6,218 nucleotides of DNA. Source: Helicobacteraceae bacterium (lineage in GTDB: Bacteria > Campylobacterota > Campylobacteria > Campylobacterales > Sulfurimonadaceae). Below the pieces are notes generated by a model. It did not search any database and was not told the DNA's origin. It saw only the letters and a list, made by a program, of their open reading frames with translations. Positions 1 to 6,217 of the stretch are shown piece after piece (within the stretch, counting starts at the first letter, position 1; the number at the start of each line of letters is the position of its first letter). Made by a program: the position numbers and the translations under genes. The stretch covers positions 1 to 6,218 of the forward strand of contig JAUVKK010000060.1 of the NCBI GenBank assembly GCA_030596305.1, read 5' to 3'.

Positions 1-1
1 G

Positions 2-574
2 TCGTTAGAAGACATGAAAGGGCTGAAGATGCGCATTCCCGGTCTTGGCGGCGAGGTCTTCTCAAAACTTGGTGTTAACCCTATTCTCCTTCCTGCCGGT
101 GAGATCTACACCTCTTTAGAACGTGGTGTTATCGATGCGACTGAGTGGGTCGGGCCTGCACTCGACATGAAGATGGGCTTCTACAAAGTCGCTCCATTCT
201 ATTACTCAGGCTGGCATGAACCGGGCTCAATTTTAGAGCTTACCTTCAACCAGCACAAGTGGGACAAACTCTCCTCAGAGCATCAGGCGATCATCGAGAT
301 GGCCTCTTCACAGATGAACGCTAACATGGCAAGCGAGTTTCACTACGAGAACATGAAGTCGCTTGACCTGCTCAAACAGAAAGGTGTTGAGATCCAAAGC
401 TATCCTGCGGATGTGATCGATGCCGGTAAAAAAGCCTTGGCTGATGTTCTGCGTGAGCAGAGCGCTCTTAACAGTGACTTTAAAGAGGTTGCTGATGATG
501 CAAGTGCATTTTTACAGCAGAGCAAGGCGTGGTCAAAAGCAAGTCTCCACTACTTTTTAAATACACGAGAATAA
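2..574 (+). CDS. TRAP transporter substrate-binding protein, DctP/TakP type (5' partial)
   Basis: This is the C-terminal part of a periplasmic solute receptor for a TRAP transporter. Such receptors bind a carboxylate-type ligand and deliver it to a DctQM membrane permease driven by an ion gradient. The frame is open from base 2, so the ATG at 14 is internal and the N-terminus with its signal peptide lies outside the window; 190 residues are visible, about half of a normal receptor. Visible residues 10-17 (MRIPGLGG) carry the arginine expected to salt-bridge the ligand carboxylate. Residues 39-52 (LERGVIDATEWVGP) match the TakP-like subgroup, in which the Glu-Trp pair lies at the ligand/cation site (family knowledge from memory). 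The following GFYKVAPFYYSGWHEPG stretch is also typical. No dctQ or dctM follows, so the permease genes must lie upstream or elsewhere. The ligand cannot be fixed from this fragment; alpha-keto or other organic acids are plausible. Confidence 0.92.
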   Translation, partial: SLEDMKGLKMRIPGLGGEVFSKLGVNPILLPAGEIYTSLERGVIDATEWVGPALDMKMGFYKVAPFYYSGWHEPGSILELTFNQHKWDKLSSEHQAIIEMASSQMNANMASEFHYENMKSLDLLKQKGVEIQSYPADVIDAGKKALADVLREQSALNSDFKEVADDASAFLQQSKAWSKASLHYFLNTRE

Positions 575-582
575 TTATTCTC
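567..582. promoter_or_regulatory. Perfect 16-bp palindrome, candidate operator
   Basis: GAGAATAA is followed directly by its reverse complement TTATTCTC with no loop. It covers the last codons and the TAA stop of the TRAP receptor gene. Its centre is 25-30 bp upstream of the predicted -10 box of the next gene, so it overlaps where a -35 element would be. A homodimeric repressor could bind here. Without a loop or a U-tract it is a poor intrinsic terminator. The binding role is inferred. Confidence 0.4.
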
Positions 583-596
583 TGTTAAGTCTGTAG

Positions 597-605
597 TGTT
601 ATAAT
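597..605 (+). promoter_or_regulatory. Extended -10 promoter for the DUF4015 hydrolase gene
   Basis: TGTTATAAT is a perfect extended -10 (TGn followed by TATAAT). It lies 27 bp before the ATG at 633, which predicts a short leader of about 20 nt. No good TTGACA-like -35 lies at 16-18 bp spacing. This fits Campylobacterota sigma-70 promoters, which often depend on the extended -10 alone. Confidence 0.55.
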
Positions 606-632
606 CCAACATCAATTACTAAACGAGAGACT

Positions 633-1850
633 ATGCGCTATCTAACACTTTTATTTCCCTTTTTCCTCTTTGCCCAAGAACTTTTTTTGGTTGACAAAGT
701 CACTCAAAAACCCCTTGCCAACGCACAATTTATTCAAAATCATAAGCTGACGATAAGCGATGAAAACGGCAAGGTGATCTTTGATACCGGCCGTACAAAG
801 ATTGCCCATGTTAAAGCCTACGGCTACCGTCCTTTACACTGGGATGTGAATGCCACCACTGAAAAACTGGAGATCGAGCCTATTAAGGTCAAGGGCCTCT
901 ATCTCTCGTTTTGGGGAGCCAGTCCAAAGACCAAGACCTTTGCCAATGCGATGAATCTTATTGATACGACTGAAGCCAATGCCTTAGTCATTGATGTTAA
1001 AAGTGAACAAGGGATGATGTCATACAAAACAGGTGTTAAAGAGGCGAGTGCGATGGATGCTCACTATAATCGTACCATCAAAGACATCAACAGCTATATG
1101 AAAAATCTCAAAGCAAAAAAGGTCTATACCATTGCGCGTATTGTTTGTTTCAAAGATGAACTGAGTGCCACTAACCATCCTGAGCGTGCTGTGAAGCGTG
1201 CTGACGGTACTGTTTGGCGAAATGCGGCTAAGATGGCCTGGGTTGATCCTTTCAACGCTGAGGCGCAAGACTACATCATCTCTATCGCTGTAGATGCTGC
1301 TAAGAAAGGGTTTGATGAGATCAACTTTGACTATGTCCGTTTCCCAGCTAAAGATGACCTAGTCTTCTCGCAGGAGAACAACCAGGAAAACCGCCTGAAA
1401 GCCATTAACCACTTTGTCAAAAAAGCTTCACTTCGTCTTCGTCCATACGGTGTCTATTTGTCACTCGACACCTATGGGTACGTTGCCTGGAACACTAAAG
1501 GCGACACAAACATCGGTCACAATACAGCAGTGCTTGCGCAACACGCTGATTATTTAGCGCCAATGCTCTACCCCTCTGGTTTTAACAAAGGCATCTTAGG
1601 TATAGATGACCCTTCTAAAGAGCCTTACCGTATTATTAAAGCAACACTTCTGAAGATGGAAGAGACAGTAGAACCGGTGCGTCTTCGTCCATGGCTGCAG
1701 TACTTTAAAGACTACGCCTTCTCTCGCGAGCATTATAATGACTTTGAGGTCAAAGAGCAGATCCGTGCCAGTGATGACACCAACTGCAGCGGCTGGCTTT
1801 TGTGGAACCCTTCTAGCCGCTATAACCGCGGTGGATTATTGCCGAAATAA
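633..1850 (+). CDS. Secreted putative glycoside hydrolase, DUF4015 (PF13200) family
   Basis: The 405-residue protein starts with a short hydrophobic signal peptide (residues 1-14, likely cleavage after LFA). Residues 17-70 look like a small Ig-like carboxypeptidase-regulatory-type domain (KPLANAQF, then TISDENGKVIF). From about residue 86 it matches the DUF4015 putative glycosyl hydrolase family, predicted to be a TIM barrel. Family signatures are VIDVK (119-123), YTIARIVCFKD (165-175), WVDPFN (203-208), GFDEINFDYVRFP (226-238), YLAPMLYPS (307-315) and GWLLWNPSSRYN (387-398). The acidic residues of the FDEINFDYVRFP strand are the most likely catalytic or substrate contacts. It should act in the periplasm or at the cell surface on a polysaccharide; the substrate is unknown, and the family is assigned by fold rather than by proven activity. 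The start is supported by GAGAG at 625-629 and the promoter at 597-605. It appears monocistronic. Confidence 0.82.
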   Translation: MRYLTLLFPFFLFAQELFLVDKVTQKPLANAQFIQNHKLTISDENGKVIFDTGRTKIAHVKAYGYRPLHWDVNATTEKLEIEPIKVKGLYLSFWGASPKTKTFANAMNLIDTTEANALVIDVKSEQGMMSYKTGVKEASAMDAHYNRTIKDINSYMKNLKAKKVYTIARIVCFKDELSATNHPERAVKRADGTVWRNAAKMAWVDPFNAEAQDYIISIAVDAAKKGFDEINFDYVRFPAKDDLVFSQENNQENRLKAINHFVKKASLRLRPYGVYLSLDTYGYVAWNTKGDTNIGHNTAVLAQHADYLAPMLYPSGFNKGILGIDDPSKEPYRIIKATLLKMEETVEPVRLRPWLQYFKDYAFSREHYNDFEVKEQIRASDDTNCSGWLLWNPSSRYNRGGLLPK

Positions 1851-1856
1851 GAGATA

Positions 1857-1910
1857 GCTGCTTAGTTGTGGCGCAGCAGAGTAGCTAATGACTAATGTTT
1901 TCGATTAGTC
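1857..1910. terminator. Inverted repeats between convergent genes, possible weak bidirectional terminator
   Basis: The gap between the two convergent stop codons is only 54 nt. It holds a perfect 7-bp stem, GACTAAT (1890-1896) with ATTAGTC (1904-1910) around a 7-nt loop, which overlaps the TAA of the leftward gene. A smaller pair, GCTGC (1857-1861) with GCAGC (1873-1877), lies before it. Neither has a U-tract on either strand, so classic intrinsic termination is doubtful. Confidence 0.35.
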
Positions 1911-2891
1911 CCAGTCTAGAAGTCGCTGTTGGCCTTCAAGAGCACGGATCTCAGTTACGTCCTGACTCATCTCAATAACTCCTTTATAGTTCTTTTCATC
2001 ATCACGAACGGCAAAGTATCGAATATGGATGAACTTACCTTTAAACTGTATCCAAAACTCTGCGACATCCTGTGTCCCTTTTTTAAACTCTTCTAGAATC
2101 CTTATGACTTGGTCAACACTCTTGGGTGGATGACAAAACTTTACCTCACGTCCGATGATCCCGGCACTTCTTGGAAAGACTCGGTCATCACCACGGTTGT
2201 AAAAGACGACTTGGTCATGTTCATTGACATAGGTAATGTCCATAGGCATGTATTTAAATATAGAGTTGACCTGCTCAGGTGTCAAGTACCCTTCATCGAA
2301 ATGGGTTTTGTCTTCAGTGCCAAAAGGAAGTTTACGACGTGCTGTGTCTTGTGAAGGGTGAATGTATTCAGGTACGGGGTATGGTGTCGGTGCTTTGTCA
2401 AACATCCAGCCTATCTCTTCGTCACCTTCTCTAAACTCTTTGAACTCCTCTTCACTAAGCATCTCCATGGCTCTAGGCAAGAGTCTGCCCTCTTCTACCT
2501 GTAAGATATGATCAAGACTGCTGAAAACAGTTTGTGTTGCGTAGATGGTACCTTGCAGGTCTTTAGCTTCAAGGGCTTTACGGGCTGTTTTAATCTCGTC
2601 ACGGATCTGGTCATGAAATGCCCACATGTTTTGGCTTGGACTCGTCCATCCGTGTTTCTCTAAGTATGGAAAGAGTTGGTTCTCTTTTCGAGTAAAATGC
2701 AACTCTACTCGACATAACTTCCCAAACAGTTCATTGTAGAGGTCAAAGTTCTCCTCAATATTGATACTTTGAAGTTCAGTGATGTACTTGCGAATAAGCA
2801 AGTTCTCTTCCAAATAGACTCGTACCGGATGCCCGTCAGGGAACATATCTGCAAAAGGAGATTTTTCATTCTCTGTTAAAAATTCACTCAT
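1905..2891 (-). CDS. Hemerythrin (HHE)-PAS domain protein, DUF438 group
   Basis: The 328-residue protein is soluble, with no signal peptide or membrane helix. Residues 20-165 form a hemerythrin-like four-helix domain. Candidate di-iron ligands are H21 (GHPV), H65 with E70 (ELHFTRKENQLFPYLEKHG), H93 (MWAFHDQIR) and H128 with E133/E134 (LDHILQVEEGRLLP). Residues about 203-320 form a PAS domain of the PAS_10 type with the characteristic FCHPPKSVDQV (252-262), DVAEFW, FIHIRYFAVRD and DVTEIRALEG segments. Related proteins usually carry a DUF438 domain of about 70 residues before the hemerythrin part; this one starts directly at it, so it is a short version. No kinase, cyclase or DNA-binding output domain follows. 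It may sense or buffer oxygen, NO or redox state, but this is inferred. AAGG six bases before the ATG supports the start. It is divergent from the dynamin-like gene and convergent with the hydrolase gene. Confidence 0.85.
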   Translation of the reverse strand: MSEFLTENEKSPFADMFPDGHPVRVYLEENLLIRKYITELQSINIEENFDLYNELFGKLCRVELHFTRKENQLFPYLEKHGWTSPSQNMWAFHDQIRDEIKTARKALEAKDLQGTIYATQTVFSSLDHILQVEEGRLLPRAMEMLSEEEFKEFREGDEEIGWMFDKAPTPYPVPEYIHPSQDTARRKLPFGTEDKTHFDEGYLTPEQVNSIFKYMPMDITYVNEHDQVVFYNRGDDRVFPRSAGIIGREVKFCHPPKSVDQVIRILEEFKKGTQDVAEFWIQFKGKFIHIRYFAVRDDEKNYKGVIEMSQDVTEIRALEGQQRLLDWD

Positions 2892-2918
2892 AAAAGGCCT
2901 TGATAATTTAATACGCGA

Positions 2919-2947
2919 AGTATATAAAGATGGAAAGGCAAAGTCAT
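2919..2947 (-). promoter_or_regulatory. Sigma-70-like promoter for the hemerythrin-PAS gene
   Basis: Read on the minus strand, ATGACT (2942-2947) is followed after exactly 17 bp by TATACT (2919-2924). These match the -35 and -10 consensus at 4 and 5 of 6 positions. Transcription would begin near 2912, giving a leader of about 20 nt before the ATG at 2891. Confidence 0.5.
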
Positions 2948-3021
2948 TGTGTTATGTCAAGTTTCTAACGGTATCTAAGAATGATTCGTGTGGTGCATGT
3001 TGGTAATAGTATTGCACTTCT

Positions 3022-3030
3022 TGGTATAAT
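3022..3030 (+). promoter_or_regulatory. Extended -10 promoter for the dynamin-like GTPase gene
   Basis: TGGTATAAT is a perfect extended -10, followed by an A-rich run. The nearest -35-like hexamer, TTGGTA at 3000-3005, has a long 19-bp spacer. Transcription should start near 3037, leaving a leader of about 28 nt that contains AAGGA (3051-3055). The arrangement resembles the promoter at 597-605. Confidence 0.55.
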
Positions 3031-3064
3031 AAAAAATATAGACGTCACTAAAGGATCATACTAG

Positions 3065-4450
3065 ATGACACTTCAAGAACGATACGACAGACTCAAACAG
3101 CATCTCTCTGAAGAGAACCCTCTTCTGCTCGAGGTGACAGACAAATACATGGTCTTGGACAAGGTTGGCCATAAGACAGGTCTCTTGGCAGCTAATGAGA
3201 GTTATACCAGTCACATCTCATGGTGGCCGTTGATCTCAGTATTGGGTACTTTCTCTGCCGGTAAATCGACATTTATTAACGATTTTATAGGCCAGAAAGT
3301 TCAGACAAGTGGTAATCAGGCCGTTGACGACAAGTTCACAGCACTCTGTTACGGTAAAAACAGCGAGCCGACGACACTGCCTGGAATGGCGCTCGATGCA
3401 GACCCGCGTTTTCCTTTTTACAACGTCAGTGAAGAGGTCAACAACGTCCAAGAAGGTGAAGGCGACAGGGTCAACCAGTACCTGCAGCTTAAAACGGTCA
3501 GGTCCGAGGCTCTGAAAGGTAAGATCCTCATCGACTCACCGGGCTTTGATGCAGACAGTCAGCGTGACACCATCTTGCGTCTTACAAGCCATATCATCGA
3601 CATGTCAGACCTGGTACTCATCTTCTTTGATGCACGTCATCCAGAACCGGGCGCTATGCGCGACACACTGGACCACCTCGTCAAGTCGGCTATGAGCCAT
3701 ACCGATGCCGACAAAGTCCTCTACGTTCTTAACCAGATCGATACAACGGCACAAGAGGACAATTTAGAAGATGTTATTGGTGCATGGCAGAGAGCAATGG
3801 CACAAAAGGGTCTTATCTCTGGAAGCTTCTACACGATCTTTAATGAAAAGTCGATGGCACACATCGAAGATGAGGCTGTAAAAGAGCGTCTGATGAAGAA
3901 AAAAGATGTTGATATGAGACGTATTATGAGTCGTATTGACAAGGTCGGTACGGAACGTGCTTACCGCATTGTCAGAGCCTTGGAAGACATTGCCAAAAAC
4001 CTCAAAGACGACAAGCTCATCGCACTGCACGAAGCACTTCAAAAGTGGAGTCGAAACGTTGTTATAGGCGACATGACTGCAGTGGTTCTACTTGCCGGTG
4101 CACTGGTCTTTTTAGAGACACAAACGGGTCTGCTCAGCGCCTCAAGCACAGTGTTGACAGTTGCTTTGGCAGGTGTTTCGCTCATAGGTCTGTATGCCCA
4201 CTTCTCAATAAGAAGACTTGTTACAAACCATGTCTCAAAAAGCTGGGAAGAGAAAGATCCAAATATCGCCCGTGCTGTTAGACACAACACAAGATGGTGG
4301 AAGCCGGTCATAGGCCCTACGATGAAAAGCTGGGGTAAAAAAGAGAAGAAGATGCTTGAAAAACTGGTAGACCAGAGCCAGCTCAACATTCAAAAGCTTA
4401 ATGACCAGTTTATAAGCCCTTCTGGCGATAGAAGCAACAGCGAGCAGTAG
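3065..4450 (+). CDS. Dynamin-family GTPase with C-terminal membrane hairpin
   Basis: The 461-residue protein has an N-terminal helical segment (1-50), then a large GTPase domain of dynamin/EHD-like type. Visible motifs are the P-loop GTFSAGKST (61-69, K67 and S68 for phosphate and Mg2+), G3 DSPG (157-160) and G4 NQID (223-226). The segment SDLVLIFFDARHPEPG (181-196) resembles EHD-type GTPases. Residues about 270-330 are helical and charged, as in a dynamin stalk. Two hydrophobic segments (332-350 and 358-379) with a short turn should form a membrane hairpin, leaving a basic C-terminal tail in the cytosol. By family, the role is nucleotide-dependent membrane binding or remodelling at the inner membrane; the cellular task is unknown. 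The region expected to hold the switch I threonine reads GNQAVDDKFTAL (83-94) and lacks the common Thr. AAGGA nine bases upstream supports the start. It is a single gene, not the tandem pair seen in some bacterial dynamins. Confidence 0.85.
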   Translation: MTLQERYDRLKQHLSEENPLLLEVTDKYMVLDKVGHKTGLLAANESYTSHISWWPLISVLGTFSAGKSTFINDFIGQKVQTSGNQAVDDKFTALCYGKNSEPTTLPGMALDADPRFPFYNVSEEVNNVQEGEGDRVNQYLQLKTVRSEALKGKILIDSPGFDADSQRDTILRLTSHIIDMSDLVLIFFDARHPEPGAMRDTLDHLVKSAMSHTDADKVLYVLNQIDTTAQEDNLEDVIGAWQRAMAQKGLISGSFYTIFNEKSMAHIEDEAVKERLMKKKDVDMRRIMSRIDKVGTERAYRIVRALEDIAKNLKDDKLIALHEALQKWSRNVVIGDMTAVVLLAGALVFLETQTGLLSASSTVLTVALAGVSLIGLYAHFSIRRLVTNHVSKSWEEKDPNIARAVRHNTRWWKPVIGPTMKSWGKKEKKMLEKLVDQSQLNIQKLNDQFISPSGDRSNSEQ

Positions 4451-4460
4451 TCCGCTCGCT
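4439..4460 (+). repeat. GC-rich hairpin across the GTPase stop codon
   Basis: AGCGAGC (4439-4445) pairs perfectly with GCTCGCT (4454-4460) around an 8-nt loop that contains the TAG stop codon. No U-tract follows, so it is probably not a terminator alone. It could stabilise the mRNA 3' end or assist the terminator 20 nt further on. Confidence 0.45.
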
Positions 4461-4480
4461 ATACTTTTGGCAAAGAAAAT

Positions 4481-4500
4481 AAAAGGCTTACGCCTTTTTT
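4481..4500. terminator. Bidirectional intrinsic terminator between the GTPase gene and yjdM
   Basis: AAAAGGC (4481-4487) and GCCTTTT (4492-4498) form a 7-bp stem with a 4-nt loop. The + strand ends in six T residues; the minus strand continues with TTTTATTTT after the stem. It can therefore end transcripts from both convergent genes. The TAA stop of yjdM (4488-4490) is inside the loop, so the last codons of that gene (Lys-Lys-Ala) make up one arm. Confidence 0.75.
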
Positions 4501-4823
4501 ACAAATGCAGCCGTAATCTGCATCGCACCGAAGCCTGAGATCTTACAGTCAATGTTATGGTCGGGTTTGTCCAGCAGCCTGCCTATCTTGAACTTTGTAC
4601 CGATCTTGATGTCAGATGAAGCACCTTTGACTTTAAGATCCTTGATGACAGTAACACTGTCACCATCTTGTAGTACTGCACCGTTAGCATCTCTGATAGT
4701 AAAACTACCCTCTTCTACTGCATTTACAGACCACTCGTGTGCACATTCAGGGCAAACAAGCAGTTCGCCATCCTCGTAAGTATATTCACTGCCACACTCC
4801 GGGCAGTTTGGTAGTTGTTCCAT
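4488..4823 (-). CDS. yjdM: YjdM (PhnA-family) zinc-ribbon protein
   Basis: This 111-residue protein is about the usual length of YjdM, formerly PhnA. An N-terminal zinc ribbon has two CPEC knuckles (C7/C10 and C24/C27). It is followed by the conserved beta domain with [15 protein letters not shown] (53-67), [10 protein letters not shown] (74-83) and [14 protein letters not shown] (88-101). These closely match my memory of the Escherichia coli protein. Despite the old name, the family is not shown to act in phosphonate breakdown; the phosphonoacetate hydrolase called PhnA is a different protein, and the true role of YjdM is unknown. There are no phn genes here. AAGGA (4829-4833, complement) five bases before the ATG supports the start. 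It lies 44 nt downstream of glnS on the same strand without a terminator between, so read-through or co-transcription is likely. Confidence 0.93.
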   Translation of the reverse strand: MEQLPNCPECGSEYTYEDGELLVCPECAHEWSVNAVEEGSFTIRDANGAVLQDGDSVTVIKDLKVKGASSDIKIGTKFKIGRLLDKPDHNIDCKISGFGAMQITAAFVKKA

Positions 4824-4867
4824 GGGTTTCCTTTATTTTTCTAATACTCTTCTAACGTTTATCGTAA

Positions 4868-6217
4868 TTATTTTAATTTCTCAGCCACAAGTCTGTTTAC
4901 CACTTGTGGGTTTGCTTTACCGCCAGTCGCTTTTAGTACCTGTCCGACAAAGAAGCCCAATAGCTTGGTATTACCTGCCTTAAACTTAGCAACATTATCT
5001 GGATTTTTCTCAATTATCCCATCAATAATAGGTGAGATCACAGAAGGGTCACTTATCTGTATAAGCCCTTTTGCTTCAACTATCTGACTTGGGTTATCTC
5101 CACTCTTAACCATCTCTTCAAACACTTGTTTAGCAATTTTGTTGGAGATAGTCGCATCATCGATCATCTTAACAAGCTCAGCTATCTGCTCTGCACTGAA
5201 CTTAAGCTCACTTGCTTGCATCTGCTTTAGCTCTCTAGCTACCTCGTTTGTCACAATGTTAGCTAGGTTTACAGGGCTGTTAAGTACTGCTAGAGACGCT
5301 TCATAAAAGCTTGATAATTGCTCATCACGAGCAAGTGTGTTAGCTACTTCACTGTTTAGTCCAAGCTCGTTTGAATACTTGTCAAACAGTGCTTGTTCGC
5401 TTTCACTCATAGCTGCTACTTCACCATCTACTTGCTCTTTTTTAGCCTGAGCTTTAGGTGCGTCATTTGCTGGTTTTTTCTTTTTACCCCAAGAGTCTTT
5501 AAGACCGACTATTTTGTTAAATACAGGTTTTTCATCTGTGTAGTCAACAGGGTCAGTATAAAAGTAACCTTGTCTTTCAAACTGGAATCTTACATCAGGC
5601 TTCTCTGTAATTACAGCCGGTTCGATAAGCGCATTTTTGATGACTTTTAAAGAGTCTGGATTGATATCTTCTATTCCCTCAGGAGCTTCATCTTTAAAGA
5701 GTCTGTCATACACTCTTACTTCTACAGGTTTAGCCGTCTTAGCCTCCACCCATTGGACAGCACTTTTAGTTTTGATGCCACTTGTGTCTGAGCCACTTTT
5801 AGATGCTGGATTGTACTCAGCTATGATCTCTACGATCTTACCATCAGCATCTTTGATGACTTCCTTACATGTGATGATGTAAGCATGTTTAAGACGTACA
5901 GGCTGTTCAGGTGTAAGACGGAAGTAGCCTTTTGGAGGATTTTCCATAAAGTCATCACGTTCTATGTAGATCTCTTTAGAAAAAGGCAGCTTTCTTGAAT
6001 CCTCTTTAGGCACATCGTCTGGGTAATACGAAGCCTCAAGCTCTTCACTGCCCTCATAGTTTTCAATCGTTACTTTGAGTGGGTCAAGGACACACATAAC
6101 ACGTGGTACTTTTGTGTTTAGATCATCTCTGATACAAAACTCAAGTTGTGCAACATCGACCATTGAGTTTGCTTTTGCGATACCTATCTGGTCACAGAAG
6201 TTTAAGATAGATTCTGG
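4868..6217 (-). CDS. glnS: Glutaminyl-tRNA synthetase with C-terminal GatB/YqeY-like domain (5' partial)
   Basis: GlnRS charges tRNA-Gln with glutamine using ATP. The frame stays open to the window edge, so the ATG at 6163 is internal and the N-terminal Rossmann catalytic domain is missing. The first visible residues (PESILNFCDQIGIAKANS, then LEFCIRDDLN) align with the end of the catalytic part of E. coli GlnRS. Counted from the methionine codon at 6163, the anticodon-binding beta-barrels run to about residue 225, with AVQWVEAKTAKPVEVRVYDR (135-154) and FERQGYFYTDP (195-205), ending at PVFNKIVGLKDSW. A lysine/alanine-rich linker (225-255) follows. Residues 258-431 resemble the helical tail of GatB and YqeY, including GFFVGQVLKATGGKANPQVV (403-422). 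This fusion is known from Deinococcus radiodurans GlnRS, where the tail helps bind tRNA. The E. coli enzyme ends near where the linker starts. No catalytic motif (HIGH, KMSKS) is in view. Confidence 0.95.
   Translation of the reverse strand, partial: PESILNFCDQIGIAKANSMVDVAQLEFCIRDDLNTKVPRVMCVLDPLKVTIENYEGSEELEASYYPDDVPKEDSRKLPFSKEIYIERDDFMENPPKGYFRLTPEQPVRLKHAYIITCKEVIKDADGKIVEIIAEYNPASKSGSDTSGIKTKSAVQWVEAKTAKPVEVRVYDRLFKDEAPEGIEDINPDSLKVIKNALIEPAVITEKPDVRFQFERQGYFYTDPVDYTDEKPVFNKIVGLKDSWGKKKKPANDAPKAQAKKEQVDGEVAAMSESEQALFDKYSNELGLNSEVANTLARDEQLSSFYEASLAVLNSPVNLANIVTNEVARELKQMQASELKFSAEQIAELVKMIDDATISNKIAKQVFEEMVKSGDNPSQIVEAKGLIQISDPSVISPIIDGIIEKNPDNVAKFKAGNTKLLGFFVGQVLKATGGKANPQVVNRLVAEKLK

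Noticed and set aside
577..588. 12-bp sequence ATTCTCTGTTAA repeated exactly at 2868-2879
   Set aside because: One or two exact 12-mer repeats are expected by chance in a window this size, and the second copy lies in the coding sequence for a Leu-Thr-Glu-Asn segment.
1434..1446. 13-bp repeat CGTCTTCGTCCAT, second copy at 1680-1692
   Set aside because: Both copies encode Arg-Leu-Arg-Pro segments of the same protein in the same frame; shared codon choice explains it without a DNA-level role.
2993..3017. Inverted repeat GTGCA...TGCAC upstream of the GTPase promoter
   Set aside because: The arms are only 5 bp with a 15-nt gap. The two half-sites are about two helical turns apart, which is tempting, but arms this short are common by chance.
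4039..4389. Open reading frame of 116 codons on the minus strand inside the GTPase gene
   Set aside because: It is antisense to the membrane-hairpin region of a well-supported gene, and its product resembles no family I know. Similar antisense or out-of-frame openings at 1020-1268, 2109-2354, 3236-3451, 3309-3515, 3764-4042, 4045-4281, 4552-4779, 5393-5650 and 5637-5882 were rejected for the same reason.
4488..4823. Phosphonate metabolism gene, from the PhnA name
   Set aside because: The name is historical. This zinc-ribbon family is distinct from phosphonoacetate hydrolase, and no phosphonate genes are nearby.
4824..4867. Possible separate promoter for yjdM in the gap after glnS
   Set aside because: The AT-rich gap has several weak TATTAG-like strings but no convincing -10/-35 pair or extended -10; read-through from glnS is the simpler view.
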